A program made the translations under genes and the position numbers. From positions 136,979,596 to 137,043,595 of the forward strand of contig CM066045.1 in NCBI GenBank assembly GCA_033557465.1: DNA of 64,000 bases. Reading direction: 5' to 3'. Below the pieces are notes generated by a model, which made no database searches, was not told where the DNA came from, and worked only from the letters and a program-made list of their open reading frames with translations. Below are positions 40,861 to 49,881 of the stretch, one piece after another. Numbering within the stretch: position 1 is the first letter of the stretch; every line of letters starts with the position of its first letter. Source of the DNA: Ichthyophis bannanicus (lineage: Eukaryota > Chordata > Amphibia > Gymnophiona > Ichthyophiidae).

Positions 40861-43800
40861 TTATGTGATGTGTTCATAGTGTTCTATGAACAGTATGGTT
40901 TTCAGCTGTTTTCTGAAGTCTTTTAGGTCTGTAGTGGCCCTCAAGTCGTCCGGGAGTTTGTTCCATATTGTTGGAGCGGCCATTGAGAGTGCTCTGTCTG
41001 TTGTGTCCTTGCGTGTGTGTTTGTATTCATTTGGGGTGCTGACTCTGTTGTGGGTTTGTTTTCTTCTGGGACGCGTACTGGTGTCTGATTGTATGAGGGT
41101 GTGTAGGCTGTTGGCTGATGTATGGTGTTTTATCTTGAATATGTTTATGATAGTTTTGTATTTGATGCGTGCACCGATTGGAAGCCAGTGTAAGTCCTTT
41201 AAGGTGGGTGTGATGTGCTCCTGTCTTGCAGTTCCTGATATGATTCGTGCAGCAGTGTTTTGTGCTAGTTGTAGAGGTTTGAGGGCTTGTTTCGGTAGGC
41301 CAAGGTATATCGGATTGCAGAAGTCCAGTAGTGGGGTTATCAGTGCTTGACAGACGGTATGGAAGTGTTCCGGGGCAAGGAGCGGCTTTAGTCTCCTGAT
41401 GATTCGCATCTTGTAGTAGGCTTTTTGGATTGTTTTGTCTATGTGTGGATTGAGATTGAGTTTATTGTCCAGAGTAACTCCAAGGTATCTCACTTCTGAT
41501 CTTATTGGTATAGTGGTGCTTTGTATCTTTAAATTTGGTGGGTGTATGAAGCTTTGGTTCCGGGTGATGATTAGGGCTTCGGTCTTGTTGTAGTTTATTG
41601 CTAGGTTGTTGTTTTGACACCAATTCTCCATTTGGGTGAGGCAGTCTGTTATCTTAGAGAAGTCCGGGTTGTTGATTGATATCGGGGTGTATATCATTAT
41701 GTCGTCTGCATATATTGTGTATTGAATGTTGTTCTTTTTCATGATGTTGCAAATTGGTTGTATGTAGATGTTAAATAGGAGTGCCGAGAGTGCGGATCCT
41801 TGAGGTACTCCCTGTCGGACGTTTATGGGTCGAGAGGTGTTGTGTCCCGACTTGACCTGTAGCTGTCTTTCGGTTAGGTACGAGTGGAACCACTTCAGTG
41901 TGATACCGTGTATACCAGTGTTCTTTAGTCTTTCCAGGAGGGTGTTGTGGTCCACTGTGTCGAAGGCTGAGGAGATGTCGATGAAGATCATTATGATTCC
42001 ATTCTTGGTGTTGTCGATTATTCTTAGGATGCTGTCGAAGAGGTAGATCAGTAGCGTTTCGACTCCATGGTTGGGACGAAATCCGTGTTGGTTGTCATCG
42101 AGTGTTTCCTGTTTGTCGATGTGTTCCTGAAGTTGTAGTTGGACCGTTTTTTCGATTATTTTTGCAAGGAAGGGTATGCTGGAGATTGGTCGATATGCTG
42201 CTGGATCTTTTTTGTCGAGATTTGTTTTCTTCATGATTGGTCTTACTGAAGCAAGCTTTAGTTGCTTTGGCATGAGTCCTTGAGTGAGTGAGTTGTGTAT
42301 TATTTTATGTATGGTGGGGATGAAGCAGGATTTGGTGGCTTTGAGCCATGACACTGGGCACGGGTCTGTAGGGGCAGTGCTTGTATTGATTGTAGAGATG
42401 ATGTGAGATAACTGTTCAGTTGAGGGTGAATAGAATGTGCCCCATGTTTTGGGGTGTACGTCCGACCTGTTGGTCCCACTGGTGGTTGTTCGCTCTGTGG
42501 AGTGAAATTTGTCTTTGATGTGATCGGCGAAATCCTGTGGGTCAACTTGTACTTCGCCTTCTGTTGTTTGTTCTTTTGTGAGGATCTTTACTATTTCGAA
42601 GAGCTCTCTGGGTTTGTTGATAGAAGTATTTATCATGTTTGTGTGGAATTCCCTCTTTGATTGGTTGATGTGTTCATTGTATTGTTTTTGCTTTGTTAGG
42701 TAGAGATGCTGGTCGGCGGTTGCTTTGTTTTTTCTCCATCTCCGTTCAATCTTCCTGAGCTCTCTCTTTTCCTTCCGTATTTTTGCTGAGTACCATGGCT
42801 TGTTTTGTCTCTTGTTGTGGTGGTGTTTCTTGAACCCGCCACCAGATGGTTTGGCGGCGTTAGCTAGAATGCTGTTCCAGCTGGAGACTTGTTCCTCTAG
42901 GTTGTCTGTGGTAACGTTCAAGTGTTGTATTGTGTCCTGTATGAATTCGTCCCTGTCGAAATGTTTGAATCGTCTTGGTGTGTGTGAGATGTTAGCTCTT
43001 TCGTTTGTCTGGTCCTCTTGATATCGTAGCTTGGTCTCGATTAAGTAATGGTCAGACCATGGCACTGGGGTAATGGTGTGTGGAGAAATTAGGTCTCTTG
43101 ATGTTAGGTAGTTGGATGCAAAGATGAGGTCTGGGGATGATCCATGTCTGTGTGTTGGTGCATTGATTATCTGTGTGAATTGGAGTGAGGTCATTGCTTG
43201 AAGGAAGGCCTCTGCGTCTTTGGCATTGTTGGACTTGAGGTTGAAGTCTCCAATCATTAGCGCTGGTTTGTTGTTATGGCACAGGCTTCTTCGAGAGTGA
43301 GGGCTAGTTCATCGGGTGGAGCTCTGGGTGCTCTGTATGTTAGGCAGATTGCAATGTTCTTGTTTTTGATGCTAATTGTGTTACATTGCTGTGTATCGGT
43401 GAAGTTCTGTGTCTTGAACTTTAGCTTTGTTTTCGCTATTATCAGGACGACTCCTCCACGCTTGTGTGTGCGTGGGCAGTTGTACGCTGAGTAGTTGTCC
43501 GGTACTAGTTGGTTGAGTAGTACGTTGTCGGTAGGGTTGAGCCATGTCTCTGTGATGCATATTATGTCGGGCTGTCGCTCTTCTATGTGGTCTGCAATAG
43601 TGTGTATCTTGTTGCAGACGGATCTGGCATTTATGAGCTCAATCGTTGTTGTTTTCGTTGCTGAGGTTGCTGTTCCATGAGTTTCCTTTGTGCTTGCGTG
43701 GGAGTTTGATTTGTGTCTGTTTGGTCGCTTTGCCTGGTAAGCCCTGAGTGTCTCTTTGTGTGTGTGCTGTGGTTCTGAATATGGTAATGCAGTTGGTGGA

Positions 43801-43898
43801 TGCCATATTGTGTTTGCTTGTGGGTAGTGTAGGTGTGTGGTTGGTGGGAGGAGTTGTGTGACTAGTAGGTAGAGTGGTAGGAAGTATGTGGCGTGCAT
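40861..43898 (-). pseudogene. L2 ORF2: endonuclease-reverse transcriptase, one frameshift
   Basis: An APE-type endonuclease (ELINARSVCNKIHTIADHI, DIICITETWLNP, ALMIGDFNLKS) spans 43898 to about 42900. The reverse transcriptase follows (DPAAYRPISSIPFLAKIIEK, QHGFRPNHGVETLL, FIDISSAFDTVDHNTLLERL, RQGVPQGSALSALLFNIY, YTIYADDIMIY with YADD at 41701-41712), then the L2 C-terminal domain (ALITPLLDFCNPIYLGLP, LKDLHWLPI, APTIWNKLP). The reading frame breaks once, near 43257-43275, just before GDFNL. The 799 codons downstream are uninterrupted. The enzyme would nick DNA and prime reverse transcription at the nick. Confidence 0.88.
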
Positions 43899-44709
43899 GT
43901 TTTCCCTTGTTATGTTCTGTTAGGGTGAAGCCTATTTTCTTGAGACTTCGTCTGTTGTCTGTTTGGGGAGAGTTGAACTTGGTGCGTGGGCTTGTTCCGT
44001 GGCGGGAGAGCCGGATCTGCGTGGGGTGCTTTGGTGAGGGAGCCTGTCCCGTGAATGGATAGCCGGATCTGCGTAGGGTGCCTTGGTGCGGGAGCCTGTC
44101 CCGTGGAGGGAGCCTGTCCCGTGAATGGATAGCCGGATCTGCGTAGGGTGCCTTGGTGCGGGAGCCTGTCCCGTGGAGGGAGCCTGTCCCGTGGATGTAG
44201 AGCCGGATCTGCGTGGGGTGCTTTGGTGCGGGAGCCTGTCCCGTGGATGGAGAGCCGGATCTGCATGGGGTGCTTTGGTGCGGGAGCCTGTCCCGTGGAG
44301 GTAGGGCTGTGACTGCTAAGGCGTGTGAGGTGGAAGTGGGAGTTTTGTAGGTGTGGAGTGTGTGAGGTTTTTTGCGAATTTTACTTGCGGTTCTGACGTC
44401 CTTCGTCTCGGTCTGCTCCTCGTTTGATTCTGCGGTGATGTTGTCGGCGCTGCTGTGTCTGTTATTGCTCCCTTCTGATCGCCTTCGTGCCACGCCAAAG
44501 GGCCCTCTGGCGAGGCCCTCAGGCGCGGGCCCGCCAGGCGCCGCTTTTATCCTGCTCGCCGGCGGCTCCCACTGCCCGATTGGGCAGGAGCTGGAAGCGT
44601 CTCCCACTGCCCGATTGGGCAGGAGCAAAGGAGGGGCGGTGTGTGGTCCCGGCAGCGGCGCTCCTGGTGCAGGGGCGCCGCTTTTATCCTGCTCGCCGGC
44701 GGCTCCCAC
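43639..44709 (-). CDS. L2 ORF1-like frame with repeats translated in three frames
   Basis: An open frame of 356 residues runs from the GC-rich 5' array into the start of ORF2 and ends NSNLSNENNND. Its central part (about 44300-43990) comes from five DNA repeats. The repeats give different peptides (HPTQIRLYIHGTGS, APYADPAIHSRDRLP, TLRRSGYPFTGQAP) because the unit lengths of 53 and 70 bp shift the frame. No known ORF1 domain is seen and the start codon is uncertain. It may be an L2 ORF1 or only an open stretch. Confidence 0.4.
   Translation of the reverse strand: MGAAGEQDKSGAPAPGAPLPGPHTAPPLLLPNRAVGDASSSCPIGQWEPPASRIKAAPGGPAPEGLARGPFGVARRRSEGSNNRHSSADNITAESNEEQTETKDVRTASKIRKKPHTLHTYKTPTSTSHALAVTALPPRDRLPHQSTPCRSGSPSTGQAPAPKHPTQIRLYIHGTGSLHGTGSRTKAPYADPAIHSRDRLPPRDRLPHQGTLRRSGYPFTGQAPSPKHPTQIRLSRHGTSPRTKFNSPQTDNRRSLKKIGFTLTEHNKGKHARHILPTTLPTSHTTPPTNHTPTLPTSKHNMASTNCITIFRTTAHTQRDTQGLPGKATKQTQIKLPRKHKGNSWNSNLSNENNND
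43990..44300 (-). repeat. Tandem repeat, five copies, 53/70-bp units
   Basis: agccggatctgcgtggggtg-type units start near 44008, 44061, 44131, 44201 and 44254. Spacing alternates 53, 70, 70, 53, and the longer unit contains an extra copy of gggagcctgtcccgtgg. Confidence 0.8.
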
Positions 44710-45032
44710 TGCCCGATTGGGCAGGAGCTGGAAGCGTCTCCCACTGCCCGATTGGGCAGGAGCAGAGGAGGGGCGGTGTGTGGTCCCGGCAGCGGCGCTT
44801 CTGGTGCAGGGGCGCCGCTTTTATCCTGCTCGCCGGCGGCTCCCACTGCCCGATTGGGCAGGAGCAGAGGAGGGGCGGTGTGTGGTCCCGGCAGCGGCGC
44901 TCCTGGTGCAGGGGCGCCGCTTTTATCCTGCTCGCCGGCGGCTCCCACTGCCCGATTGGGCAGGAGCTGGAAGCGTCTCCCACTGCCCGATTGGGTAGGA
45001 GCAGAGGAGGGGCGGTGTGTGGTCCTGGCAGC
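44560..45032 (-). promoter_or_regulatory. GC-rich 5' monomer array of L2 copy A with CCAAT boxes
   Basis: Units of about 137, 137 and 102 bp carry cccgattggg at 44575, 44610, 44712, 44747, 44849, 44951 and 44986 (the last ending gggt). On the L2 sense strand this reads gcccaatcgg, a CCAAT box. Other shared parts are ggaggggcggtgtgtggtcc (GC-box-like) and gccgcttttatcctgctcgc. I interpret the array as tandem promoter monomers, analogous to those of mouse L1. Promoter activity is inferred. Confidence 0.65.
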
Positions 45033-45141
45033 GAATATGGTAATGCAGTTGGTGGAGGGGCGGTGTGTGGTCCCGGCAGTGAATATGGTAATGCAGTTGG
45101 TGGATGCCATATTGTGTTTGCTTGTGGGTAGTGTAGATGTG
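45033..45141 (-). repeat. ORF1 segments duplicated at the L2 5' end
   Basis: 45081-45137 repeats the internal segment 43777-43833 almost exactly (gaatatggtaatgcagttgg, tgccatattgtgtttgcttg). 45033-45055 repeats its first 23 bases, followed by a piece of the GC-rich monomer. The 5' end is therefore chimeric. Confidence 0.8.
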
Positions 45142-45900
45142 CGTTTTCTCCATAGGGATGAGCTTCCTGAGCTAATTGCCCAAATCATTGAGGCCCTACG
45201 GCTCTCCGAGACCCTGGATGCGCCATCCGATCAAACTAAATACCAGGTGGACCCTATCTTGGCAAGGATTAAAAAGCTCACAAAGGCTTTTCCATTCCCT
45301 TTGGAACTTCAACAAATAGTGTCCCTTGTAATTTCAGTTTGTTCAATGTAAACCGCACTGATGCAGAATAGCGCGGTATATAAGAGAACATAAATAAATA
45401 AATTGAGTGGGGCTCTCCAGAGACCTCTCTTCATTTAGCGAAACGTCTGGGCCGTCATTACTCCTAGTCACCTATGAATCTGGATAGGTGGCTCTATTAC
45501 CCCATGGTGGATGCCATTATCACAGCTGTCACCAAGCATACCACCATTCCAGTTGAAGGTGGTGTTGCCCTTTGTGATCAACATGACCGCAGAGTCGAAG
45601 GTCTACTGAAGACAGCATTTTCTTCCTCCTCCTTGGCCCTCCAGGCCTCAGTGTGTAGCAGATTAGCAGCTTGAGCTTCTACTGGAAAATCCAGCATCTG
45701 CATGCCCGGAGTCCGTAGCAGCATTCTTGGCAGATGTGTTGTACGACCACCCACATCTGACAGCCTGTTGACTTTGGCTCCGGCACTGGTCCATAGACGC
45801 AGCCTTCAAGCAAAACTCCCTGTCAAAGGACTGCTACTTTTCGGAGATCTTGAAAAATTGGTCAAGGACTTAGGTGAGGTCAAGCTTCAGCGTCTTCCTG
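45142..45900 (+). pseudogene. DIRS gag-like region, 3' half
   Basis: FLHRDELPELIAQIIEALRL (45142-45200) and, after the small tail insertion, YYPMVDAIITAVTKHTTIPV (about 45497) and RRVEGLLKTAFSSSSLAL match the conserved part of vertebrate DIRS gag-like proteins. Stops at about 45672. Confidence 0.55.
45340..45400 (+). mobile_element. L2-type 3' tail insertion in DIRS gag
   Basis: aatgtaaaccgcactgatgc, then gcgcggtatataagagaac and aataaataaatt, form the L2-type terminal hairpin and tail inside gag-like sequence. Confidence 0.6.
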
Positions 45901-46129
45901 AGGACCGGCCATGGGCTTCTGCTCCTGGTTCGTCTCTACTGTGGCTTATTTCACCTCTTCCTGGTCTTGTTTTCAGGACTCTAGGTGTTATCAACCAGGT
46001 AAGACCTCTGGAGCTGCCTCCTCCACTAAGAGCTCAGGGACGATATCGCAACCCTTTCAGTGGTTTCATAGATCCAAACAACCCTTCTCCACCTCTAACA
46101 TGTTCTCCAGCGCCAATCGATCTTCCCGC

Positions 46130-47850
46130 TGACACCATCGAAGCCCACTTGGGGATGCTGCCGGTGAGCAGATGCCTCTCCCTTTTCTACGATGAGTGGG
46201 CACACATCACTACCAATCATTGGGTCTTAAGCATACCACTGTTGCTTGCTGGAATGTGCCAATCCCATCAAGGACGCATTCATGGTTTCTCCTTGTGGGT
46301 TTCCCCAAAAATGAGTGGCTGTACGCACCATGATCCAGCAGTTGCTTCAGACCACTTCTCCAGTCCTGTCTACCAAACGAGGTTCTGGCCGTTAATCCAT
46401 CTATTTTGTGGTGCCGAAGAAGGATAATTCCTGGCGCCCCATTCTGGATTTCCAAGGTATCAAGTGTTTTTGCTTGGAGACTCTCAGATCAGTCATCCAG
46501 GTCATTCTCAAAGTGGAGTTTCTGGCTTCTTTGACCTCACCGAGGCATATTTCCACATTCCCATCGCTCTGGAGCATCAGCGCTTCCCACGGGTCGCTGT
46601 ACTTGGGCAGCACTTCCAGTTTTGAGCTCTGCCCTTCAGTCTAGCCACAGCACTTCATGCCTTTTCCAAGGCCATAGTCGCAGCCACCCTACATTTTCGG
46701 GGCATTCGTGTCCACCCCTATCTGCACAACTGGCTTATCAGGGCAAAGTCTTGGGCAGATGCACTCGGTGCGGTTGCCCAAGTAGTGGCCTTCTTGAAGT
46801 GTCTCGGATGGGTCATAAGTCCCATAAAAAATTGCCTGCGGCCCTCGCAAAGCCTGGATTTTCTGGGAGCGCTTTTCGAGACCAACCTTGCTAGGATCTT
46901 CCTGACCAGAGAACGCTTCCACAAGTTCACGGACCGGCTTCAGGCCTTCTTATTGCTGGTCAGCCCTCGGGCATGGGATTATCTCCAGACCCTCGGGCCC
47001 ATGGCAGCCACGATCGAAGTAGTCCCATGGGCTCGAGCACACATGAGACCGTTACAACACGCACACCTGCCCCGCTGGTCTCCTCTCTCCCAGGAATTTG
47101 AAACAAGACTTCCGCTTCCACCTCCAATTCACTTCAGTCTCTGCTGGTGGCTCAACCAGACCATTCTCCTCCATGGAGTTTCGCTGGAGAACCTGCAATG
47201 GATGACGCTAATGACAGATGCCAGCCTCACTGGCTGGGGCACCCATTGTTTGAGCAGTACAACCTAGGGATCCTGGTCTCGCTGTGGGTCCACTTGGACC
47301 ATCAACAGACTCTAGGTCAGGGCAGTCCATTTAGCTCTCCTGGCCACCTTGCCTCTTCTCAGGCGGTTCACGTCCTTTACGACAACTCCATGACTGCCTT
47401 ACCTCAACAGATAGGGAGGCACCAAGGCCCCTAGCGTTGCAAGGGACATGGCCATTCTCTTCATCTGGGCGGAGAAGCACCTGCTCATGATCTCAGCACA
47501 ATGCATTGGACAACATCCAAGCAGACTTCCTCAGCATGCTCTAGACCCAGGAGAGTGGGAATTTGCCCCATGGGCCTTTCAAAAGATAGTGGACCAATTG
47601 GGCCTGCTGCGGGTCACCCTGATGATGACCTTGTCCAACTTCAAGGTACCCATCTCTTTTCAGTCGCCGGCAAGACCACAACTCCTCTGGGCTCGAAGTG
47701 TTGCTTCAGCCGTGGCCTGCATAGACACGCCTTGGGCGATGATCAGCAGAGCTTTTCAGCAAATCAAGTCGCACCCAGGCCTGGTGATCCTCATAGCCCC
47801 GATTGGCCTCACCAGCCATGGTATGATGACCTCATGTGACTGCTGACCGC
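46130..47850 (+). pseudogene. DIRS reverse transcriptase-RNase H, degenerate
   Basis: FDLTEAYFHIPI-like (about 46530), VHPYLHNWL (about 46713, active-site DD lost to HN), CLGWVISPIKNCLRPSQSLD (about 46800), and LMTDASLTGWGTH (about 47205) with a following RNase H region. Several frames and stops. The changed catalytic residues show it is dead. Confidence 0.75.
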
Positions 47851-47879
47851 ACCCCGCCTGACTGGGCTCATACAGAGGG

Positions 47880-48800
47880 CTCCTCCGGCAGGGACCGGTC
47901 TGGGTGAACGACCTGGCTGCTTACTGCCTGGCTCTTGAGAGGCACCGGCTAACCCGCAAGAGTTATTCAAGCCATGTCATCAATGCAATGCTTCTGAAAG
48001 CACGCTGATCCTCTACCTCTACGGCATCTTTTCGAAACTTGGTGCTCACATCTCCATCTCTCTCCCTGGTGAGTATAGATACCGGACATCCTTGCATTCT
48101 TCCAGTAAAGCTATGACAAGGATCTTGCCTTAAACTCCTTGTGAGTGCAGGTAGCTGCACTCATTTGTTTCCGGGGGCCTCTTCCGGTCACACTGCCAAG
48201 AAAACCCAGGAGCTTCTGGGTCACCAGGAGTCAGCATTGACTCAAAAGGCACACGTTGCATTGCTTGCAGGGCACTCCATCTCACATGCTGATGTCAGCA
48301 GGTTTCTCCGGTCTCTATGGCCACCAGTCTGGGTGATAATGCCTCAGTGAGACTTAACCAGTGTCCTGAACTGCCTCAAGAAGCCACCCTTTAAGCCATT
48401 TAAGCGCATCACCCTCTGGGATCTGTCCATGAAGATGGCATTTTTTAGTCACTGTTACCTCAGCACAACGTGTCAGGCTTTTTCCTGTAGAGACCCCTTA
48501 CTCTCTTTCTCTTCGGGGGGGGGTGTCCCTTCACACAGTCCCTTCATTCCTACCTAAGGTGATTTCAACCTCCCATGACAATCGGCCCATCCTGCTGCCT
48601 GCCTTTTCTAAGGAACAGTACGTGGGCAGCGATAAGGGTCTCGAGGCGGTTGACATCTTTCAGGTTCTCAGAGGTTATCTCAAAGTAACAAACTCCTTTT
48701 GGAACTCGGACCGTCTTTTTTCTGTTGTGGGGCCTTGCAAGGAGCTCACGGCCTCTAAGGCAACCATTGTGCGCTGGATTAAGCGCACAATTTAAGTCTG
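47880..48800 (+). pseudogene. DIRS tyrosine recombinase remnant
   Basis: VSLHTVPSFLPKVISTSHDN and TASKATIVRWIKRTI (48523-48795) correspond to the central and C-terminal recombinase region seen intact at 60866-61921. The N-terminal part (about 47880-48130) is frameshifted, and a SINE tail interrupts it at 48178-48265. Confidence 0.55.
48178..48265 (+). mobile_element. SINE 3' tail fragment (RTE-type)
   Basis: cttccggtcacactgccaag followed by cttctgggtcaccaggagtc and tgactcaaaaggcacacg is the tail half of the SINE family at 35583. No tRNA head remains. Confidence 0.7.
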
Positions 48801-49046
48801 TATACCAAGCCCATTCCCATAGGGCTTTGAGCGCACTCCACGCAAGCTCAGGTGACATCTTGGGTGGAAGAGTCGCAGGTTGATCTTGATTATATGTTGA
48901 GCAGCGTCTTTCTCCACCTTCGCGCGGCATTACTGCCTTGATCTCCAAGCTTGAGATTCATTGGCGTTCGGAGCCCTGGTGGTGTTGGCGGCGGTGACTG
49001 TTTGTTTCTTCCTGCCCTACAGAGGGGTAGCTCTCTGGTACATCTC

Positions 49047-49121
49047 ACTGGTCTAGCAGGATGATCTGGAAGGAAATATTTCACTTACCATTAATTTCCT
49101 TTCCTGGAATCCTGCTAGACC
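49047..49121. repeat. DIRS right terminal repeat hairpin
   Basis: 49050-49077 (ggtctagcaggatgatctgg...) pairs imperfectly with 49094-49121 (...cctggaatcctgctagacc). The same sequence pairs perfectly with the left end of the element (39088-39114). Confidence 0.75.
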
Positions 49122-49129
49122 AGTCCAGG

Positions 49130-49880
49130 GCCCACCCTCTCTGCATTCTTCTACAGCCAGCCATGCCTAAGAGCCTTACTTCTGTTCAGCTGGTCTGTTC
49201 TTCAAGGTTAGATGTATATAGTTGCACCTCTGTATATAGTTACAGTATAGTTCCGAAGGCGAGTGACAGATATCGGTGTAAACTGATTATGCACTTGTTA
49301 TGGTAAGGATGGTGGTGAAATCTTGGAGACTTAATGAGTCTCTACGTGGGAGCAAAAGGAGAGAGAATGCTTGAAGGAGGTCATCGGGGAGTATTTTCTT
49401 ATTAATGGTAAGGGGGAGGTGGGGATGGGTTCAAGGCATACATTTGAGGACACCTGATATTCTTAAGGGTAAAAGAGAATGAGGGACAAGGAGATGTTGG
49501 GGGGGGGGGGGGAAGGAAAAGAAGAGCATAAAAGCCATGGTGGGCAGAGATCCTCAAAAGAATAGGTATGGCTTCGAAAAAATTTGTAGGATTTATATAT
49601 GGGAGAGTGGGCACGTGGAATAATTACAGCAACACTGATATGAACATTACCTTTTAAGATACCTCCCTAGTTGAATGTTAATTGAGGGCGCAAAGGGTGC
49701 AGCAGCAGTGGTCCGGATATGCAATCCAGGGCGGGGGGGGGGGGGGTAGAGTTTACCATAGCAGGCATACAATGGGTTTTCAGAGATTCTATATGCTACT
49801 GTATGAGTCAGACGTGCGGGGGGGGGGGGGGGGGATTCAATGGAAGAGTACTTGGGTATGCTCCCATTGGCACATTTGGA
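49130..49880. other. Unassigned sequence with poly-G tracts
   Basis: No gene recognised. G-tracts lie at 49499-49512, 49732-49746 and 49819-49834. Confidence 0.4.
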
Positions 49881-49881
49881 A

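Larger units (their letters stand above)
40613..45141 (-). mobile_element. L2-clade LINE (copy A), nearly complete
   Basis: Minus-strand element with an A-rich tail at 40613-40637, a terminal hairpin (aaaccgcctt / aaggtggt) at about 40647-40672, ORF2 (43898-40861), an overlapping upstream ORF containing repeats (44709-43639), and a GC-rich 5' array with seven copies of cccgattggg (44575-44995). Its 5' end is chimeric (45033-45141). It is inserted in DIRS gag sequence. One frameshift in ORF2 suggests a relatively young copy. Confidence 0.85.
39085..49128 (+). mobile_element. DIRS retrotransposon, degenerate and interrupted by L2
   Basis: Terminal inverted repeats are clear: 39088-39114 is the exact complement of 49047-49073 (27 bp). 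A hairpin partner of the right repeat follows at 49094-49121, as expected for the split terminal and internal complementary sequences of DIRS. Between them lie a gag-like region (39990-40612 continued at 45142-45900), RT/RNase H (about 46130-47850) and a broken tyrosine recombinase (about 47880-48800). An L2 LINE (40613-45141), an L2 tail (45340-45400) and a SINE tail (48178-48265) are nested inside. Confidence 0.8.

Noticed and set aside
40886..43680. Several plus-strand open frames of 60-150 codons
   Set aside because: They are antisense to L2 ORF2 and have no recognisable content.
43990..44300. Regularly spaced direct repeats resembling a CRISPR array
   Set aside because: The spacers are conserved between units, the region lies inside an L2 LINE, and the organism is a vertebrate.
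44480..45040. CpG-island promoter of a host gene
   Set aside because: The GC-rich sequence is a tandem array joined to an L2 in the correct orientation, with a related array on a second L2 at 53505.
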